Of a stretch of 64,000 nt of DNA, positions 45,842-55,293 are shown in pieces. The DNA comes from Halomonas sp. GD1P12 (GTDB lineage Bacteria; Pseudomonadota; Gammaproteobacteria; Pseudomonadales; Halomonadaceae), in assembly GCF_025725645.1 (NCBI RefSeq), contig NZ_CP107007.1:930001-994000 (forward strand), given 5' to 3'. The translations under genes were made by a program, and so were the position numbers. Within the stretch, counting starts at the first letter, position 1, and each line of letters opens with the position of its first letter. The notes under the pieces were generated by a model. That model was not told where the DNA came from and did no database searches. It worked only from the letters and a program-made list of their open reading frames with translations.

Positions 45842-45977
45842 TTGATTCTGCAAAAGATACGTCACCCGCTGGTAACGTTGCATGCGGTCACAAATTGGTC
45901 AAATAATTTGGACGAAACTACTCCATTGTTCATAAAAGGAGAGTGAGCCCGTCCATTAGCAAAATCGCCGTCACGCT

Positions 45978-47870
<1,893 letters not shown>

Positions 47871-47895
47871 TCATTATGGTTGTTATAAAGGCGTA

Positions 47896-48564
47896 TCAAT
47901 CGGCCAAATCCAGGCCCATCTGCCAGAAATCGATTTCCAGGCGCGTGGCGTCGCGAAATATCTTCGTAAGCTCTGCAAAGCGCGCCGGGGTGACATCGGC
48001 CAGGCGCGTATTCAGCCACTCAAGCTCCGCGCGCATCGCCGCCTGAAATTCCTCGCCTTCGTACATGGCGATCCAGGCATCGAACGGGTTGCCGCCGCCG
48101 CGCACCGTGGTGCCTTGGGCATTCAGCCAGTTGGCAATTTCGCCGTAGCCCACCAGGCAAGGAGCGAGCGCCACGTGCAGGTCGAGCAGGTCACCGCGGC
48201 TGCCGGTATCAAGTACGTAACGGGTGTAGGCCATGGTGGCGCGGGCCTCAGAAAGCGTTGCAAGCTCCGCTTCCGAAATGCCCCATTCGCGGCAAAAGCC
48301 GATATGCAGCCCAAGCTCCACGTCCACGATCGCCTTCATACCCTCATGGGCCTGGCGCAGGTCGGCAAGGGTCGGGCTCTTGTAGGCCGCCAGCGCGTAG
48401 GCACGGGCGAAGTGAATCAGAAACAGGTAGTCCTGCTTCAGGTAGTGGCGAAAGGATTCTTCAGGGAGCGTGGCGTTGCCCAATTGGCGGACGAAGTCGT
48501 GCTCGATATAAGCGCGCCAATCATCCTGGCAAGCGGTAGTAAGGTCGGTAAAGCAGTAGCCCAT
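47896..48564 (-). CDS. tenA: TenA-family aminopyrimidine aminohydrolase (thiaminase II)
   Basis: A 222-residue all-helical TenA protein. The block ALAPCLVGYGEIANW carries the active-site Cys near residue 136, and the C-terminal DATRLEIDFWQMGL carries the catalytic Glu. TenA enzymes salvage HMP from degraded thiamine, feeding the same intermediate as ThiC. CGGAGGATAT precedes the ATG at 48564. It is the first gene after the TPP riboswitch. Confidence 0.93.
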   Translation of the reverse strand: MGYCFTDLTTACQDDWRAYIEHDFVRQLGNATLPEESFRHYLKQDYLFLIHFARAYALAAYKSPTLADLRQAHEGMKAIVDVELGLHIGFCREWGISEAELATLSEARATMAYTRYVLDTGSRGDLLDLHVALAPCLVGYGEIANWLNAQGTTVRGGGNPFDAWIAMYEGEEFQAAMRAELEWLNTRLADVTPARFAELTKIFRDATRLEIDFWQMGLDLAD

Positions 48565-48688
48565 ATATCCTCCGGGGTAGAGATCCGAAGGGCAGGCGAG
48601 AAGATCGAGGGAGTGGCGCAAAGTGGCGTGAAATGAATATAGAAGCCGGCGCCATCGCTTGATCCCTACGCCGGTACCCGCGCTTTTG

Positions 48689-48790
48689 AATAAGCGCATT
48701 AGCCGGATCAGGTTCAGCGGGACCAGCGCTTGGCACTCTTAAAAGAGCACGCCCTGCGCCATCTCAGCCGGATATCACCGGCACCCCGTC
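48689..48790 (-). promoter_or_regulatory. TPP (THI-box) riboswitch
   Basis: Read on the minus strand, the conserved core is in order: GGGGTGCC, then CTGAGATGG, and GAACCTGATCCGGCTAATGCG. Stems P2 (with CTGAGA bulge) and P4/P5 (CTGAACCTGATC) are in place. It lies 125 bases before the tenA start and controls the tenA-thiC operon by thiamine pyrophosphate. The interval 48565-48688 contains the expression platform. Confidence 0.95.
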
Positions 48791-48913
48791 AAGCAAGTGG
48801 TTTGGCGAGTCTAGGATGAGGCGGGGAGAGATGCAAGGGAGCATTTGAAGGCACTGCGTGTTAGTTTTAATTCGATTCTGCTCTTGGTAAGCACCCCATT
48901 AGCGTAAAGTGAT

Positions 48914-49555
48914 TTGAGAATAAAGAAATTGAAGAACAGCAACGAAACCGGCTGGGAAGTCTTCTACACGGCTAATCAAACACGCCCCGCCTCGCCGCTT
49001 TTACGGCGCGCATTGGGTGAGCAATGCTTGCCCATCGGTAACGGTCACGCCATTGATTTGGGCTGCGGTAGCGGTATCGAAGCGGCCATGCTATCGAGCG
49101 CGGGCTGGAGCGTATTGGCAATAGATAAGGAGCCCAAGGCGATTGAGCGCATCGAAGCGTTAAAAGCCGAGCTTCCCGCCGCTGAGCTGACGATTTGGGC
49201 ATCGAGTTTCGAGGAACTGGAAAACCTTCCGCCTTCGGCGCTTATCCATGCAGGGCTCAGCCTGCCGTTCTGTCATTCGGCCCGCTTCTCGGCACTGTGG
49301 AGCATGGTTCGTTCAGCGCTTGCGCCGGGCGGCGTATTCGCCGGCCATCTTTTTGGCGACAGGCATGATTGGGCCACTCACTCAGGTATGAGCTTTCATT
49401 CGAGACGAGAAGTGGAAGCGCTATGCAAAGGCTTGGATATCGAACTTTTACGCGAAAGTGAAGGAGAGGGCGGGTTAGTGCCACATCACTGGCATCGGTT
49501 TGATCTGATCTTGAGAAAGCCGGGGGGCGATGGAATAGCTAGTTCTGCGTGGTGA
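48914..49555 (+). CDS. Class I SAM-dependent methyltransferase
   Basis: A 213-residue methyltransferase of the Rossmann type. Motif I is AIDLGCGSGIEAAML and motif II follows in VLAIDKEPKAIERI; the pattern resembles the TehB/UbiE-like group. The start is a weak TTG at 48914 with little ribosome-site support. The last codons (from about 49539) overlap the truncated integrase gene on the other strand, so the C-terminal end may have been replaced or extended when the integron fragment joined here. Substrate unknown. Confidence 0.72.
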   Translation: MRIKKLKNSNETGWEVFYTANQTRPASPLLRRALGEQCLPIGNGHAIDLGCGSGIEAAMLSSAGWSVLAIDKEPKAIERIEALKAELPAAELTIWASSFEELENLPPSALIHAGLSLPFCHSARFSALWSMVRSALAPGGVFAGHLFGDRHDWATHSGMSFHSRREVEALCKGLDIELLRESEGEGGLVPHHWHRFDLILRKPGGDGIASSAW

Positions 49556-49742
49556 CCACCACGCGCCGCTCAGATGCGAGATACACCAGAAATTGCCTGA
49601 CTTCTTGATCTCCCATCGTGGCTGGGTGGCGTATGCCATGAAAACGAATGAAGAAGCGAATCCAGTAGCAATACGTTTTCTCAGTGCGAAGGCTATAGCA
49701 TTTCACCCGCAAGGTAGCCCGGACCCTATCCATTAACTTCAT
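49539..49742 (-). pseudogene. intI: Integron integrase IntI, N-terminal fragment (67 aa)
   Basis: The fragment reads MKLMDRVRATLRVKCYSLRT, then YCYWIRFFIRFHGIRHPAT, closely following the N-terminal SAM-like core-binding domain of IntI1-type integrases (RFHGVRHPATLG in IntI1). It ends at TTQN-stop, just where family members continue into the catalytic domain with the R-H-R-Y residues. All catalytic residues are therefore missing. Orientation, divergent from the cassette array, is as in functional integrons. Confidence 0.85.
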
Positions 49743-49771
49743 GACGGCATCGTTTTGTATGAATATTTTAT

Positions 49772-49787
49772 ATGTATTTATATACAG
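49772..49787 (-). promoter_or_regulatory. LexA-like box in the intI promoter
   Basis: On the minus strand CTGTATATAAATACAT matches CTGT-N8-ACAG with one mismatch in the last base. It lies 30 bases upstream of the intI ATG. SOS control of integrase is established for many integrons. Confidence 0.65.
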
Positions 49788-49895
49788 TATTATTAGGAGT
49801 GGCAAATCTTGCCAGCACGCAAATTTTGGGTAGTCAGCCAAAATTTGCTTTGCTAGTAATAGAATCAATAAGGTAGATTTGATCAGAGAGGCTAG

Positions 49896-49963
49896 ATAAC
49901 CTCAATGAACGCGCCGGCACGTTCATTAAGGTTATGCGGCCGGCTATATAATCACTGTTAGCC
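49896..49963 (+). other. attI-like region with strong hairpin and first crossover core
   Basis: A 16-base inverted repeat (49896-49911 and 49920-49935, one mismatch, loop CGCCGGCA) is followed by TATAAT at 49947 and the core site GTTAGCC at 49957-49963. The distance from the intI start (215 bases) and position before the first cassette gene fit an attI site. The hairpin is unusual for attI and could be an old attC-like element or a terminator. Confidence 0.55.
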
Positions 49964-50007
49964 GTACCACAGAATTCGTATTCAAGTTGTAATAAAGGAC
50001 TAAAGTA

Positions 50008-50898
50008 ATGACAAGAAAAAGAACCGTTTCCTATACTGCTTTTAATATAAGAACCCATCCTCATTCTCCTCAAACGTATGTGGATTTATTTGACCGCCTT
50101 TTTGACTTAAAAAGACAAATCAATTTAAGAGGTGACACTTATTGCATTCTCACTGAAATAGAGCCGCTTAAAGATGATCCCTTGGACGGTATTTCAGGTG
50201 AAATAGCTAAATTTACAAAAATTGAAGTTGGCAAGTGGTTTAATATAGAAAAGTTACGTGCAGCTGAAGAGGACGAAACTAAAAGAATACAAATACCAGA
50301 AGATTTGAGACCAAATTTTACTAGTTTTAGTTTTGTTTTCTATCCTAAAAACCATTATCTAGTTATTGAGTGCAAAGACAAGTTTGGGCAAATAAGCCCC
50401 AAAATGCTAGAGATATACTTTCGTAACTTGATTGATTCAGAAGCTATTGTTGAAGAATTTAATGCAATTGAGTTAACTCTCGTCCCAAGAACAGATCAGC
50501 TTGAATCTGTTCTTTCTTTAGAGCAAATCAGCACGTTAGAAATTGTACTACGCCGGCCGAATACTGACGGATTAGAAGATTTAGAGGATGAAGTCCTTGA
50601 AAGATTAAATCAACAGAATGTTGAAGAAGAAGTAATTATTTTGAAAGCGCAGAAAGGGCTATCTGTTGAAGCTGATGACAGAACTGTTGCCTTAGGTCAT
50701 ATCGCTCAACTGAATGGTGAGGTGAAAACTATTGGGCATGACGAAAATGGTAAACGTGCAGAGAAGTCTACTAGACAACACCCCTTTGTTGAAACTGGCG
50801 CGTATGTTCCTGGTGAGATAACAGCGAAAGACTTTTTAGCAGTTATGGCAAACACTATAGTTAAAAAAGTTAAGCGTATGGCTAGAGTAGGAGCCTAA
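50008..50898 (+). CDS. Cassette 1 protein A, DUF4747-like (296 aa)
   Basis: A 296-residue soluble, acidic protein. The N-terminus (TAFNIRTHPHSPQTYVDLFD, then RGDTYCILTEIEPL) resembles what I recall of the DUF4747 family, which has no known activity. The middle is mixed alpha/beta (FTSFSFVFYPKNHYLVIECK); the C-terminal 60 residues are basic and end KKVKRMARVGA. AAAGGA lies upstream of the ATG. It shares its cassette with a membrane protein that starts one base after its stop codon. The AT-rich codon use differs sharply from the chromosome. Family call is moderate confidence; function unknown, phage defence is a possibility. Confidence 0.7.
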   Translation: MTRKRTVSYTAFNIRTHPHSPQTYVDLFDRLFDLKRQINLRGDTYCILTEIEPLKDDPLDGISGEIAKFTKIEVGKWFNIEKLRAAEEDETKRIQIPEDLRPNFTSFSFVFYPKNHYLVIECKDKFGQISPKMLEIYFRNLIDSEAIVEEFNAIELTLVPRTDQLESVLSLEQISTLEIVLRRPNTDGLEDLEDEVLERLNQQNVEEEVIILKAQKGLSVEADDRTVALGHIAQLNGEVKTIGHDENGKRAEKSTRQHPFVETGAYVPGEITAKDFLAVMANTIVKKVKRMARVGA

Positions 50899-50899
50899 A

Positions 50900-51529
50900 A
50901 TGGCTAAAAAAGGGCAATACACAGGTGTAAGGAAGTTATTTGCTCGCTATTGGGTTGCTTATGGTGGGTTTAAGTCTATTGCTGGCTCACCATATATGCA
51001 TGCATCTCTATTTATTACGCTAATATCCTCTAGCATTTGGTTAGATTATGACTGGGTAGAAATACCAATTTCAGTATTACCAAATATTATTGGTTTTTCT
51101 CTCGGTGGATATGCAATTTGGTTAGCATTAGGTGATGACAAGTTTCGAGCTAGTATATCTGGTAAAACTAAGAACGGTGGAGAATCGCCATTTATCGTTG
51201 TTAACGCAACATTTGTGCATTTTATTGTATTGCAAATACTGGCTTTAATAGCAGCCTTAATTGGTAAGTCGCAACCAATATATAATAGCCCTCTATTTAT
51301 ACAGAGGTTTTTACTTGATTTGGCGCCTTGGCTATATGATGTATCTCAGGTGATTTCTACTGTTAGCAGTTTTATTGGTTACTTTCTTTTCATTTACGCT
51401 ATTTTTTCAGCACTTGCGGCAACTATGGCAATATTTAGAATTGCAGGCTGGCTTGAAGTTTATCATGTAAAGCAAGTTAAGAATAATAGTGTGCCAAGTA
51501 CGGCTAACAAGCAAATTAAAAAGGACTAA
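50900..51529 (+). CDS. Cassette 1 protein B, four-helix membrane protein (209 aa)
   Basis: No family recognised. Hydrophobic helices lie at about 30-46, 57-78, 103-123 and 148-187 (the last long enough to bend or be two). The N-terminal 28 residues are basic and aromatic (RKLFARYWVAYGGFK), the C-terminus hydrophilic. It starts one base after gene A in the same cassette; its stop codon falls inside the attC site, as is usual for cassette genes. A membrane effector partnered with the cytoplasmic protein A is an inference from this arrangement. Confidence 0.7.
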   Translation: MAKKGQYTGVRKLFARYWVAYGGFKSIAGSPYMHASLFITLISSSIWLDYDWVEIPISVLPNIIGFSLGGYAIWLALGDDKFRASISGKTKNGGESPFIVVNATFVHFIVLQILALIAALIGKSQPIYNSPLFIQRFLLDLAPWLYDVSQVISTVSSFIGYFLFIYAIFSALAATMAIFRIAGWLEVYHVKQVKNNSVPSTANKQIKKD

Positions 51530-51599
51530 AACAGTTGACTTTAGCTCCTTCGTCGCCATTATAGCCAACAATTTTTAGCCTGTTATTTTAGCGTTAGCC
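51502..51599 (+). repeat. attC site of cassette 1
   Basis: R'' box GGCTAAC (51502-51508) is the exact complement of the first crossover core GTTAGCC at 49957. The R' core GTTAGCC is at 51593-51599. Length 98 bases with imperfect internal pairing. The gene B stop codon lies inside. Confidence 0.8.
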
Positions 51600-51625
51600 G
51601 CCAAATCAACTTGGAGTTCTAGATC

Positions 51626-52111
51626 ATGGCATTCCCAGAAAGAATTGAACGCTTTGAGGTAGCTGAAGATGGGCCTACTTTTCAGATTCTAATCGAACAA
51701 GCAGTACCGTCCTTAGCAAGCGAAATTCAAGGGAAAAGAGTATTGCTGTTACCGTCTCATGGCTCTGATGATGCGTTTTATGCTGGAAGCCTTGATACTC
51801 TTGACTACTTGAATGAAAACGGCTTAGACGCTGATCTCTATTCCACGGATGAAGAATATAAGGAACTAAGCCTTCATGGTGCTGACCTCTGGCTTGGAAC
51901 CTTTATATTGCAAAGCATAGTAATTCCAGTGTTTTGCGGTGTGATATCATCCTATATATACGATAAATTAAAGGCCAAGCCCGACGACAAGATATCGCTT
52001 AAGTTCATAATCGAGAAGAAGGATAAATCGTCTGCAACTGTGAGCTACGACGGTAAAGTTGAGGATGTTGAAAAGGCCTTAAATGCAGTGAAGAAATTTG
52101 CAGATGACTGA
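51626..52111 (+). CDS. Cassette 2 protein A, single-helix protein (161 aa)
   Basis: No family recognised. Residues 1-85 look like a soluble alpha/beta domain (VLLLPSHGSDDAFYAG). One membrane helix lies at about 88-112 (LGTFILQSIVIPVFCGVISS). The tail (about 120-161) is short and charged (ISLKFIIEKKDKSSATVSYD). TTGGAG precedes the ATG. It overlaps protein B by eight bases, so they are coupled. Confidence 0.68.
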   Translation: MAFPERIERFEVAEDGPTFQILIEQAVPSLASEIQGKRVLLLPSHGSDDAFYAGSLDTLDYLNENGLDADLYSTDEEYKELSLHGADLWLGTFILQSIVIPVFCGVISSYIYDKLKAKPDDKISLKFIIEKKDKSSATVSYDGKVEDVEKALNAVKKFADD

Positions 52112-52916
52112 TAATCGCCCTTCGATCAATCTGAACAATCACACTGAGGTTGAATCAACCCTAGCGGCACTTGCGGATGCAAAAACAATCGCCGCTGAGA
52201 AGGGTGATGAAAGTCAGGCCAATCAGCTTTGGCGAGACATTCAAGCGCTCAAGATTGTTTCAACATACGTCACTGCTATCAATAACATTAAGCAACAGAA
52301 ATACCGTGATGCTTGGTGTGAGCTTGAGCAGTGCGAAATTACTTGTAACTTTCTCAGCGAGAACTCTAGCAAAGAATTCTATAAGAATTCAGGGGCAGAT
52401 TTTGTAGAAAAGTACGTCAGAAAATGGCAGTCACTTTACCCATACTGTGTGTTCGCTAGCCCGGCGATGGTTGTCGGCTACTACACATGCAGCATATGCA
52501 ACCATAAGATTCGTCCTCGCTCCAGATGCCAGCATATTAAGGGGCGCATATACAATGGAGAGCTATGCACGCACCAAGCACATGATCTGGAAATTCGAGA
52601 AATTTCGATTGTCACAAATCCTGTACAGAAATACTCCGTAGTTCACAATGATGAAACACTGGATTTTTCTCTTTTAGAGTACCTTTGTTCTCATATCTGC
52701 AGCCCATTCGATGAATGGGAAGCCCATTGGACAACAAAAATGTTTCCGAAAGATCGTTTTCATTCTGTCTCGGAAGATTATAAGTGCCCCTGTCAGAGTG
52801 GCAATAACTTTGGACAATGCTGTTCAGATAAGGTTGAAATTGAGATTCCGCACATTGATTTTGTGTTCAAAAACGGCCTGAACGAGAACGCCGAAGTGGA
52901 AAGATTCCCGTACTAA
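52104..52916 (+). CDS. Cassette 2 protein B, SEC-C-type zinc-motif protein (270 aa)
   Basis: A soluble protein. The C-terminal CPCQSGNNFGQCCS (about 230-243) fits the SEC-C zinc motif (CxCxSGxxxxxCC) also found in SecA and many toxin or defence proteins. Two other Cys/His pairs (YYTCSICNHKIRPRSRCQHI, about 128-150) may bind another zinc. The first 100 residues are helical. The ATG at 52104 overlaps protein A; a TTG two codons upstream is an alternative. No enzymatic motif is visible. Confidence 0.72.
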   Translation: MTDNRPSINLNNHTEVESTLAALADAKTIAAEKGDESQANQLWRDIQALKIVSTYVTAINNIKQQKYRDAWCELEQCEITCNFLSENSSKEFYKNSGADFVEKYVRKWQSLYPYCVFASPAMVVGYYTCSICNHKIRPRSRCQHIKGRIYNGELCTHQAHDLEIREISIVTNPVQKYSVVHNDETLDFSLLEYLCSHICSPFDEWEAHWTTKMFPKDRFHSVSEDYKCPCQSGNNFGQCCSDKVEIEIPHIDFVFKNGLNENAEVERFPY

Positions 52917-52920
52917 TGAC

Positions 52921-53017
52921 GGCTATTAAGGCCAAGCATAAGGGATAGCTCAAGCTGTCATAAAATTTGAAACAAATTTTCCGCCAGCAAGCACTACCCA
53001 TGTTGGCGGCGTTAGCA
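52921..53017 (+). repeat. attC site of cassette 2 (degenerate R'')
   Basis: R' core GTTAGCA is at 53011-53017. GGCTATT at 52921 matches 5 of 7 bases of the expected R'' (GGCTAAC). Internal inverted repeats are CCGCCA/TGGCGG and AAAATTT/AAATTTT. Confidence 0.55.
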
Positions 53018-53040
53018 AGCATGAGGCATCGAGAAACGAT

Positions 53041-54060
53041 ATGAGAGTAATTACTGAAGGGCATCAAAAAGTCGAACATGGTGAATTTAAATCTGGCATC
53101 GTGATGCATAACTTTTTAAGTCATTTTGACGAGACTTTTAATAAGTCTAGCCATGTTTTATTTTCTGATTTTTTCGCAAAAAATAGCGATGTTTCAAAGT
53201 GGGTGATATTCAGTGACTACGCTCTCAATGATAAGAATAAACCAAATGATGCAGTAACATTTACCATTATGCCGTATGTTGATAGTTTTCACGATCTTGG
53301 TGAGAAAATTAAAAATTTATCTTTTAAAGATGTGAAGAGTTTAAAGAGAATAAATTCAGAATTTTTAAAATTCATTAATGAAAGTGAGATATTAAATGTA
53401 TCTATTCTATTGGATAAGGACATGGTATTGGATCCATTTAACGAGCGTGAGGCTTTGAAAACATGCTATAAGACGGCGATTAATCAAGTAGACTATTGGA
53501 TAGAGAATGAAGGCCAAAAAGAAAACTATGCGCGCTTGAAAAAAGTCTACAGAATTATGCTTGACGAAGTATCAAGAAAAGGTGCAAATTTAAAGAACAT
53601 TAGGAATATTGAAATTGTGTCAAATTTGATTGCATATATTACTTTTCAGGTCTGCCTTTCGTCAAAGGTTGATATTATTGGTTGGTTCTCGGACAGGGAC
53701 TCTATGCTAACGCATAAACAAGGTAAGTTCTCAATGCCAGTAATCTTTGATTTAGCCTTTAATTTATTTCATGTTCTGATGTCGTCAAAAGATGAAAATT
53801 ATACAGAAAGGTTTGTTTTTGGATTGCCTGAACAAACCGGTAATCTATGGTATGACTCTTTCAATAGAATACCTGACCTAATTGCTGCAACACTTGCTGA
53901 CTATGATTATGAAAATAATATTTGTAGCCATGATAAGTTTGTTCCCGTAATTGAAGAGGTTATTACCAATACAAAGAAAAATATAATATATAAGATATAT
54001 ACATTTGAAGATGGTTTTCAGGCTGGATATTTGCCTTTTTCTCGGGTAGAAGAACCTTAA
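53041..54060 (+). CDS. Cassette 3 orphan protein (339 aa)
   Basis: I do not recognise any family. It is soluble, Lys/Asp/Asn-rich and AT-rich in codon use, with no signal peptide or membrane helix. A stretch near 200-240 (GANLKNIRNIEIVSNLIAYI) is hydrophobic-helical. No nucleotide-binding, nuclease or HEPN motif can be seen. It is the sole gene of its cassette; its stop codon is the first part of attC. The ribosome site is weak (GAGAAACGAT). Confidence 0.65.
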   Translation: MRVITEGHQKVEHGEFKSGIVMHNFLSHFDETFNKSSHVLFSDFFAKNSDVSKWVIFSDYALNDKNKPNDAVTFTIMPYVDSFHDLGEKIKNLSFKDVKSLKRINSEFLKFINESEILNVSILLDKDMVLDPFNEREALKTCYKTAINQVDYWIENEGQKENYARLKKVYRIMLDEVSRKGANLKNIRNIEIVSNLIAYITFQVCLSSKVDIIGWFSDRDSMLTHKQGKFSMPVIFDLAFNLFHVLMSSKDENYTERFVFGLPEQTGNLWYDSFNRIPDLIAATLADYDYENNICSHDKFVPVIEEVITNTKKNIIYKIYTFEDGFQAGYLPFSRVEEP

Positions 54061-54158
54061 TAACAAGGCCTTAAAGTCGGATTCGTAACAGTTTGCTCGG
54101 TTCCACTTCGTTTCACATTTTAACAAACTGCTACTCACCGCTTAAGGCGGCGTTAGGA
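54058..54158 (+). repeat. attC site of cassette 3
   Basis: TAATAAC (54058-54064) matches 5 of 7 of the expected R'' TGCTAAC. The R' core GTTAGGA is at 54152-54158. AAGGCCTTAA near the left end and CTTAAGGCGG near the right end form the inner pairing arms. Confidence 0.7.
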
Positions 54159-54166
54159 AGCCCCAA

Positions 54167-54679
54167 ATGAAAGATCCGTGGGAAAATCGAGTTCGGCCTG
54201 ACCTTGACCACATAACCTCGCTATTTGAAAACGAGGTTCTGGGTGCTTTCATGTCTGGGCATTTAGTCCTCGAGTCAATTTTAGTGCAAATGTTAGAGAC
54301 TCAGCCTAAAGAGGGTGACGGTGGTCGTTACTTTGAATGGAGCTTCAAGAGGAAGGTTGATGCATCTGAGTTCAGAAAAATAATAGGAAAAGGTACGGCT
54401 GATTTTTTGCGCGGTTTAAATGATGTTAGAAATCGTTTGGCTCATAAGCTTGATACTCCGATTACCTTTGCGGAGGCCTTTTCGCTTGCCAAGCTCGCTG
54501 CAGAAGGCGGTATAGATTTTTCGGATGAAAGAATTCACTTGGACCGTGAAAAATCTGAACAGTGGTACGGTATTGAAGGCATCATTCAAGAAATTTTTCA
54601 AAATGCGGCAAAGGATCTTCTTGGATTTCTAGATGACGATAGCTACATTTTGGAGTTCGTCAGTGCAAAAAATTCCTAA
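54167..54679 (+). CDS. Cassette 4 protein, HEPN-like (170 aa)
   Basis: An all-helical soluble protein. The motif VRNRLAHK (about 87-94) fits the R-x4-6-H catalytic motif of HEPN RNases. A Glu-rich helix pair precedes it (HLVLESILVQMLE). HEPN proteins often act as toxins or defence effectors, but DUF4145- or MltR-like non-catalytic relatives also exist. The Shine-Dalgarno AGGA is part of the core site TTAGGA itself. It has no antitoxin-like partner in the cassette. Confidence 0.7.
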   Translation: MKDPWENRVRPDLDHITSLFENEVLGAFMSGHLVLESILVQMLETQPKEGDGGRYFEWSFKRKVDASEFRKIIGKGTADFLRGLNDVRNRLAHKLDTPITFAEAFSLAKLAAEGGIDFSDERIHLDREKSEQWYGIEGIIQEIFQNAAKDLLGFLDDDSYILEFVSAKNS

Positions 54680-54745
54680 CAATCGCAGACACCGGGACAA
54701 AATTTTCGCTGCGCTGCAATTTTGCCCGTGCTGCGGGCGTTATAC
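54674..54745 (+). repeat. attC site of cassette 4
   Basis: R'' TCCTAAC (54674-54680) is the exact complement of the cassette start GTTAGGA (54152). R' core GTTATAC is at 54739-54745. The inner arms GGGACAAAATT and AATTTTGCCC pair well. 72 bases long. Confidence 0.85.
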
Positions 54746-54790
54746 ACAGCCCGAAACCAAATGAATAGAAGGTCGACTACTAACCATGAA

Positions 54791-55045
54791 TCAATAATGA
54801 TATCGAAGCTGCGCAATCAGCAGCGCATCGTCCGCCACCTTGTAAACGATCCGATGCTCATCGTTGATTCGCCGGGACCAGTAGCCCGCAAAGCCATGCT
54901 TGAGCGGTTCGGGTTTTCCAACGCCCTCAAACGGCTGTCGCTCAATCTCCTTGATCAGCTTGTTGATGCGACCAGGAATTTTCTTGTCGGTTTTTTGCCA
55001 GTACAAGTAATCTTCCCAAGCATTCTCGGCAAAGACGAGCTTCAC
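54791..55045 (-). CDS. yoeB: YoeB/Txe-family mRNA interferase toxin
   Basis: An 84-residue toxin, the same length as E. coli YoeB and highly similar (MKLVFAENAWEDYLYWQKTD, then KPEPLKHGFAGYWSRRI, ending QLRYHY). The catalytic residues Glu46, Arg65, His83 and Tyr84 are all present, so it should be an active ribosome-dependent RNase. It starts with GTG overlapping the antitoxin stop codon (GTGA). The antitoxin gene is interrupted (see 55042-55293). It is cassette 5 and lies opposite to the other cassette genes, as toxin-antitoxin cassettes with their own promoter often do. Confidence 0.92.
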   Translation of the reverse strand: MKLVFAENAWEDYLYWQKTDKKIPGRINKLIKEIERQPFEGVGKPEPLKHGFAGYWSRRINDEHRIVYKVADDALLIAQLRYHY

Positions 55046-55293
55046 TCAAGTAGCTCCTTTTCCTGGCCGCCGCCTTTTTCCAATTCGTCCATTGCGTCCA
55101 TCAAACGGCGTGCGTTATTGGGTGAACGCAGTAGATAGGCGGTTTCCTTTAGCGCTTCAAAATCTTCAAGCAAAAGCATGACCACCTAAGGCTACTTGCC
55201 GCGCGTGATGATGACCGGCGAATGATCTTCGCAAACTTGCTCCATGATGTTGAGCGGTTCTTTGTTAGCGCGAGTATCGCTAATGGCCTTCAT
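55042..55293 (-). pseudogene. yefM: YefM/Phd-type antitoxin gene with two in-frame amber codons
   Basis: An 84-codon frame from ATG at 55293 to TGA at 55042-55044. It encodes a typical YefM: MKAISDTRANKEPLNIMEQ... then VIITRGK. TAG codons then occur at codon 34 (55192-55194) and codon 36 (55186-55188). After them the same frame continues as VVMLLLEDFEALKETAYLL and RSPNNARRLMDAMDEL, a normal YefM C-terminus. Both TAG codons are where family members have Gln or similar residues, so each needs only a C-to-T change from CAG. The toxin-binding C-terminal half is intact and could be made by re-initiation at ATG 55180 or by suppression. Confidence 0.85.
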
